A stretch of DNA of 49,706 nt from Salinivirgaceae bacterium (GTDB lineage Bacteria > Bacteroidota > Bacteroidia > Bacteroidales > SZUA-534), in assembly GCA_017551905.1 (NCBI GenBank), contig JAFZKK010000092.1, forward strand, positions 1 to 49,706, written 5' to 3'. Of the stretch, positions 48,464-49,706 are shown piece by piece. The first letter of the stretch is position 1, and every line of letters begins with the position of its first letter. The notes under the pieces were generated by a model, which ran no database searches, had not been told where the DNA came from, and saw only the letters and a program-made list of their open reading frames with translations. Position numbers and translations under genes: made by a program.

Positions 48464-48534
48464 TAATCCTAATCCAAAAAATCGGCAATAATTTTGGATT
48501 ATAATCCGAAAATTCGGTATGATTTTTTGGATTA
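48464..48534. promoter_or_regulatory. Cluster of GGATTA/TAATCC words upstream of the ATPase gene
   Basis: A 14-bp perfect inverted repeat (TAATCCAAAAAATC at 48470-48483, GATTTTTTGGATTA at 48521-48534) encloses the palindrome GGATTATAATCC (48496-48507). Another TAATCC lies at 48464-48469. In total there are five copies in both orientations within 71 bp. This looks like a multi-site operator or a fold-back structure. Confidence 0.5.
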
Positions 48535-48550
48535 CGAAAGATTTCCGCAA

Positions 48551-48618
48551 AAAAAGCCACCTTCAGGTGGCTAAAAATCCGTTCCCGATTGTTATCGGGA
48601 TTCAGTGCGTTCCGTGGT
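48551..48618 (-). terminator. AraC-gene terminator within dispersed repeat R3, copy B
   Basis: Stem AGCCACC/GGTGGCT (48555-48561 and 48566-48572) with seven Ts on the minus strand. A second hairpin, TCCCGAT/ATCGGGA (48583-48600), is inserted relative to copy A at 42483-42545. GTGCGTTCCGTGGT (48605-48618) ends the element, 5 nt before the AraC stop. Confidence 0.75.
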
Positions 48619-48623
48619 AAAAT

Positions 48624-49511
48624 TCAAGCCGCCCGATATTCAGTAGGTGTTTTGCCAGTTTTGCGTTTGAAGAACCGCACAAAGTGCTGCGGATAGCCGA
48701 ACCCCAAACGGTCGGATACTTGCGCAATGCTTAATGTCTGACTGTTAAGTAGTTCTTTGGCGCGGCGGACAATGTGGTCGGCAATGAAATCCTGCGCCGT
48801 GCGGCCCGTCTCAACCTTCACCAATTCGCCGAAATAGCCAGCCGTCAGGTTGCACTGTTCGGCAAAATAGGCAACGGTCGGAATGCCATCGGTTTCGGCT
48901 TTTTCGGTCAGGTAATCGTCCAAAAGCGACTCGAACCGTTGCACCGCGGCGTGGTTGATTTCCTCACGGGTGATAAATTGACGGTCGTAAAACCTTAAGC
49001 AATAGTTCAATAGCAACTCAATATTCGACACAATCAGTTCGCGCGAGTGTTTGTCGATAGGGTGCTGCAACTCTTGCTGAATCATTGCCAGCACGCCGCG
49101 GAAAATCTCGATTTCGCCCACGGAAAGGTGCAGCGCCTCGTTGCTCGAATACGAGAAAAACTCGTAGCGCGACATCTGCCGCCCCAACTGCGTGCGGGCC
49201 AGAAAATCGGGGTGGAAAACCAGCGCAGTCCACTTCGGGAAAACCACGTCGGGGTTTGGCTCAACGTGAATTGTCTGCCCAGGCGCGAACGACGTGACGG
49301 TCATCTCGTCGAAATCGTATTTGGTGCGGCCATACGAGAGTTTGCAGCCCTTGTTTTCCTTCAGAAACAGCGCGTAAACGCCGTAATGCACCATACACTC
49401 TTCGAGCGTGTGTTCCCTGTCGAACCGCACCACGCTCACCAGCGGGTGAAGCGTCTCGAAGCCGTAAAAATCGTTGAACTGCTGAACTGTATCGAAATGT
49501 AACTCTTTCAT
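48624..49511 (-). CDS. AraC-family transcriptional regulator
   Basis: A 295-residue DNA-binding regulator. The N-terminal part (about 1-180) is a cupin-like sensing domain without a recognised ligand motif (YGVYALFLKENKGCKLSYGRTKYDFDEMTVTSFAPGQTIHVEP). The C-terminal AraC double helix-turn-helix (about 195-294) has TVAYFAEQCNLTAGYFGELVKVETGRTAQDFIADHIVRRAKELLNSQTLSIAQVSDRLGFGYPQHFVRFFKRKTGKTPTEYR. Its position 29 nt after an oxidoreductase gene suggests it controls that gene. The start is the only ATG after a good -7 element at 49535-49528. Confidence 0.9.
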   Translation of the reverse strand: MKELHFDTVQQFNDFYGFETLHPLVSVVRFDREHTLEECMVHYGVYALFLKENKGCKLSYGRTKYDFDEMTVTSFAPGQTIHVEPNPDVVFPKWTALVFHPDFLARTQLGRQMSRYEFFSYSSNEALHLSVGEIEIFRGVLAMIQQELQHPIDKHSRELIVSNIELLLNYCLRFYDRQFITREEINHAAVQRFESLLDDYLTEKAETDGIPTVAYFAEQCNLTAGYFGELVKVETGRTAQDFIADHIVRRAKELLNSQTLSIAQVSDRLGFGYPQHFVRFFKRKTGKTPTEYRAA

Positions 49512-49527
49512 TTTCTTTTGTTTTTTG

Positions 49528-49535
49528 CAAATATA
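49528..49535 (-). promoter_or_regulatory. -7 element of the AraC gene
   Basis: TATATTTG on the minus strand, perfect to TAnnTTTG, 16 nt before the ATG and within the gap after the upstream gene. The -33 region would fall in the upstream gene and is weak. Confidence 0.4.
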
Positions 49536-49540
49536 TGAAT

Positions 49541-49706
49541 TTATTTCCCTACCGATTTTCCCATCTCATACGCCTCGCCAAGTGCCTTGTGGCCTTCGAT
49601 TTCGCCCATTTCGTTCACGCCGCCAGCAAAGACAGTGCCAGCCAGCCGCGCCCTCTCAAAACAGTCAATCCAACCCGTCAGGCCCGCAACGGCACGCTCG
49701 GGCACA
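49541..49706 (-). CDS. Flavodoxin-fold NAD(P)H-dependent oxidoreductase, C-terminal fragment
   Basis: The last 54 residues before a TAA at 49543-49541; the rest lies beyond the window. The fragment reads GWIDCFERARLAGTVFAGGVNEMGEIEGHKALGEAYEMGKS. The GW-DCF-ARL-GTV-AGGVN-GEIEGH-AL-EAYEMGK pattern is the typical C-terminus of flavodoxin-like NADPH-dependent FMN reductases or iron-sulfur flavoproteins of Bacteroidetes and clostridia. The upstream part with the FMN-binding motif is not present, so the subtype cannot be settled. Confidence 0.7.
   Translation of the reverse strand, partial: VPERAVAGLTGWIDCFERARLAGTVFAGGVNEMGEIEGHKALGEAYEMGKSVGK

Noticed and set aside
1..49706. tRNA, rRNA, tmRNA or phage genes
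   Set aside because: No cloverleaf-like segment with CCA end, conserved rRNA core motif, or phage structural gene was recognised by reading; a dedicated scan could still find a small RNA.

Overview
The window is about 49.7 kb of a Bacteroidetes chromosome, most likely an uncultured Bacteroidales. Several things point that way: recurrent -7 elements of the Bacteroidetes type (TAnnTTTG), many short lipoproteins with a Cys lipobox, general lack of Shine-Dalgarno sequences, an ECF sigma factor, a DUF2795 protein, a long Bacteroidetes-type LepB, and a full trp operon whose gene set and local order match Bacteroides. No rRNA, tRNA, CRISPR array, prophage or intact insertion sequence was seen. Nearly all of the window is ordinary chromosome; only about 45.9-48.6 kb looks accessory.

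Layout. 0-4 kb: a cut-off membrane protein and a SirB1-like protein, a nucleoside phosphorylase, and a divergent tandem universal stress protein. 3.5-6.8 kb: uvrA, translationally coupled to a UPF0158-like gene. 7-9.9 kb: an ECF sigma factor with a strong SD, an unknown 105-aa protein and two lipoproteins. 10.1-16.1 kb: a leftward cluster of a 13-repeat TPR-like exported protein, two lipoproteins, an acyltransferase and an omega-amidase-like hydrolase, ending in a 14-unit hexamer array. 16.3-22 kb: a small coiled-coil protein, a NagZ-like GH3/serine hydrolase fusion, lepB and dapB. 22.1-22.9 kb: a lipoprotein of the FSU paralogous-domain type.

23-29.7 kb: the complete tryptophan operon, 5' to 3' trpD-C-F-A-B-E-G, a circular permutation of the Bacteroides B-E-G-D-C-F-A order. 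It is preceded by an 18-codon leader peptide with three consecutive Trp codons and a terminator/antiterminator pair, that is, a ribosome-mediated attenuator. 29.8-35.7 kb: a four-gene leftward operon (GAF/PAS sensor without output domain, beta-helix lipoprotein, EEP nuclease/phosphatase-like protein, CapA-like protein). 35.9-39 kb: an OmpA-domain protein, HU, a DUF2795 protein and an O-methyltransferase-like protein. 39-42.3 kb (rightward): YbaK-type deacylase, PlsC-type acyltransferase, YbjQ, a 46-aa membrane protein, a B3/B4 protein and YigZ. 42.6-45.9 kb: metE and a divergent LysR regulator sharing a palindromic operator. 45.9-49.7 kb: dispersed repeats, a REP-associated transposase remnant, a lipoprotein, an AAA/DUF4143 ATPase, an AraC regulator and the end of a flavodoxin-fold oxidoreductase.

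The most noteworthy signals are the trp attenuator with the permuted operon, and a recurring pattern of short-period (6-10 bp) tandem arrays placed at or just after stop codons of unrelated genes. Others are a mosaic of three dispersed intergenic repeat families, one built into terminators, and a perfect ATAGnTnnnAnCTAT operator between metE and its divergent regulator. All functional calls are from reading motifs in the translations; no database search was possible.
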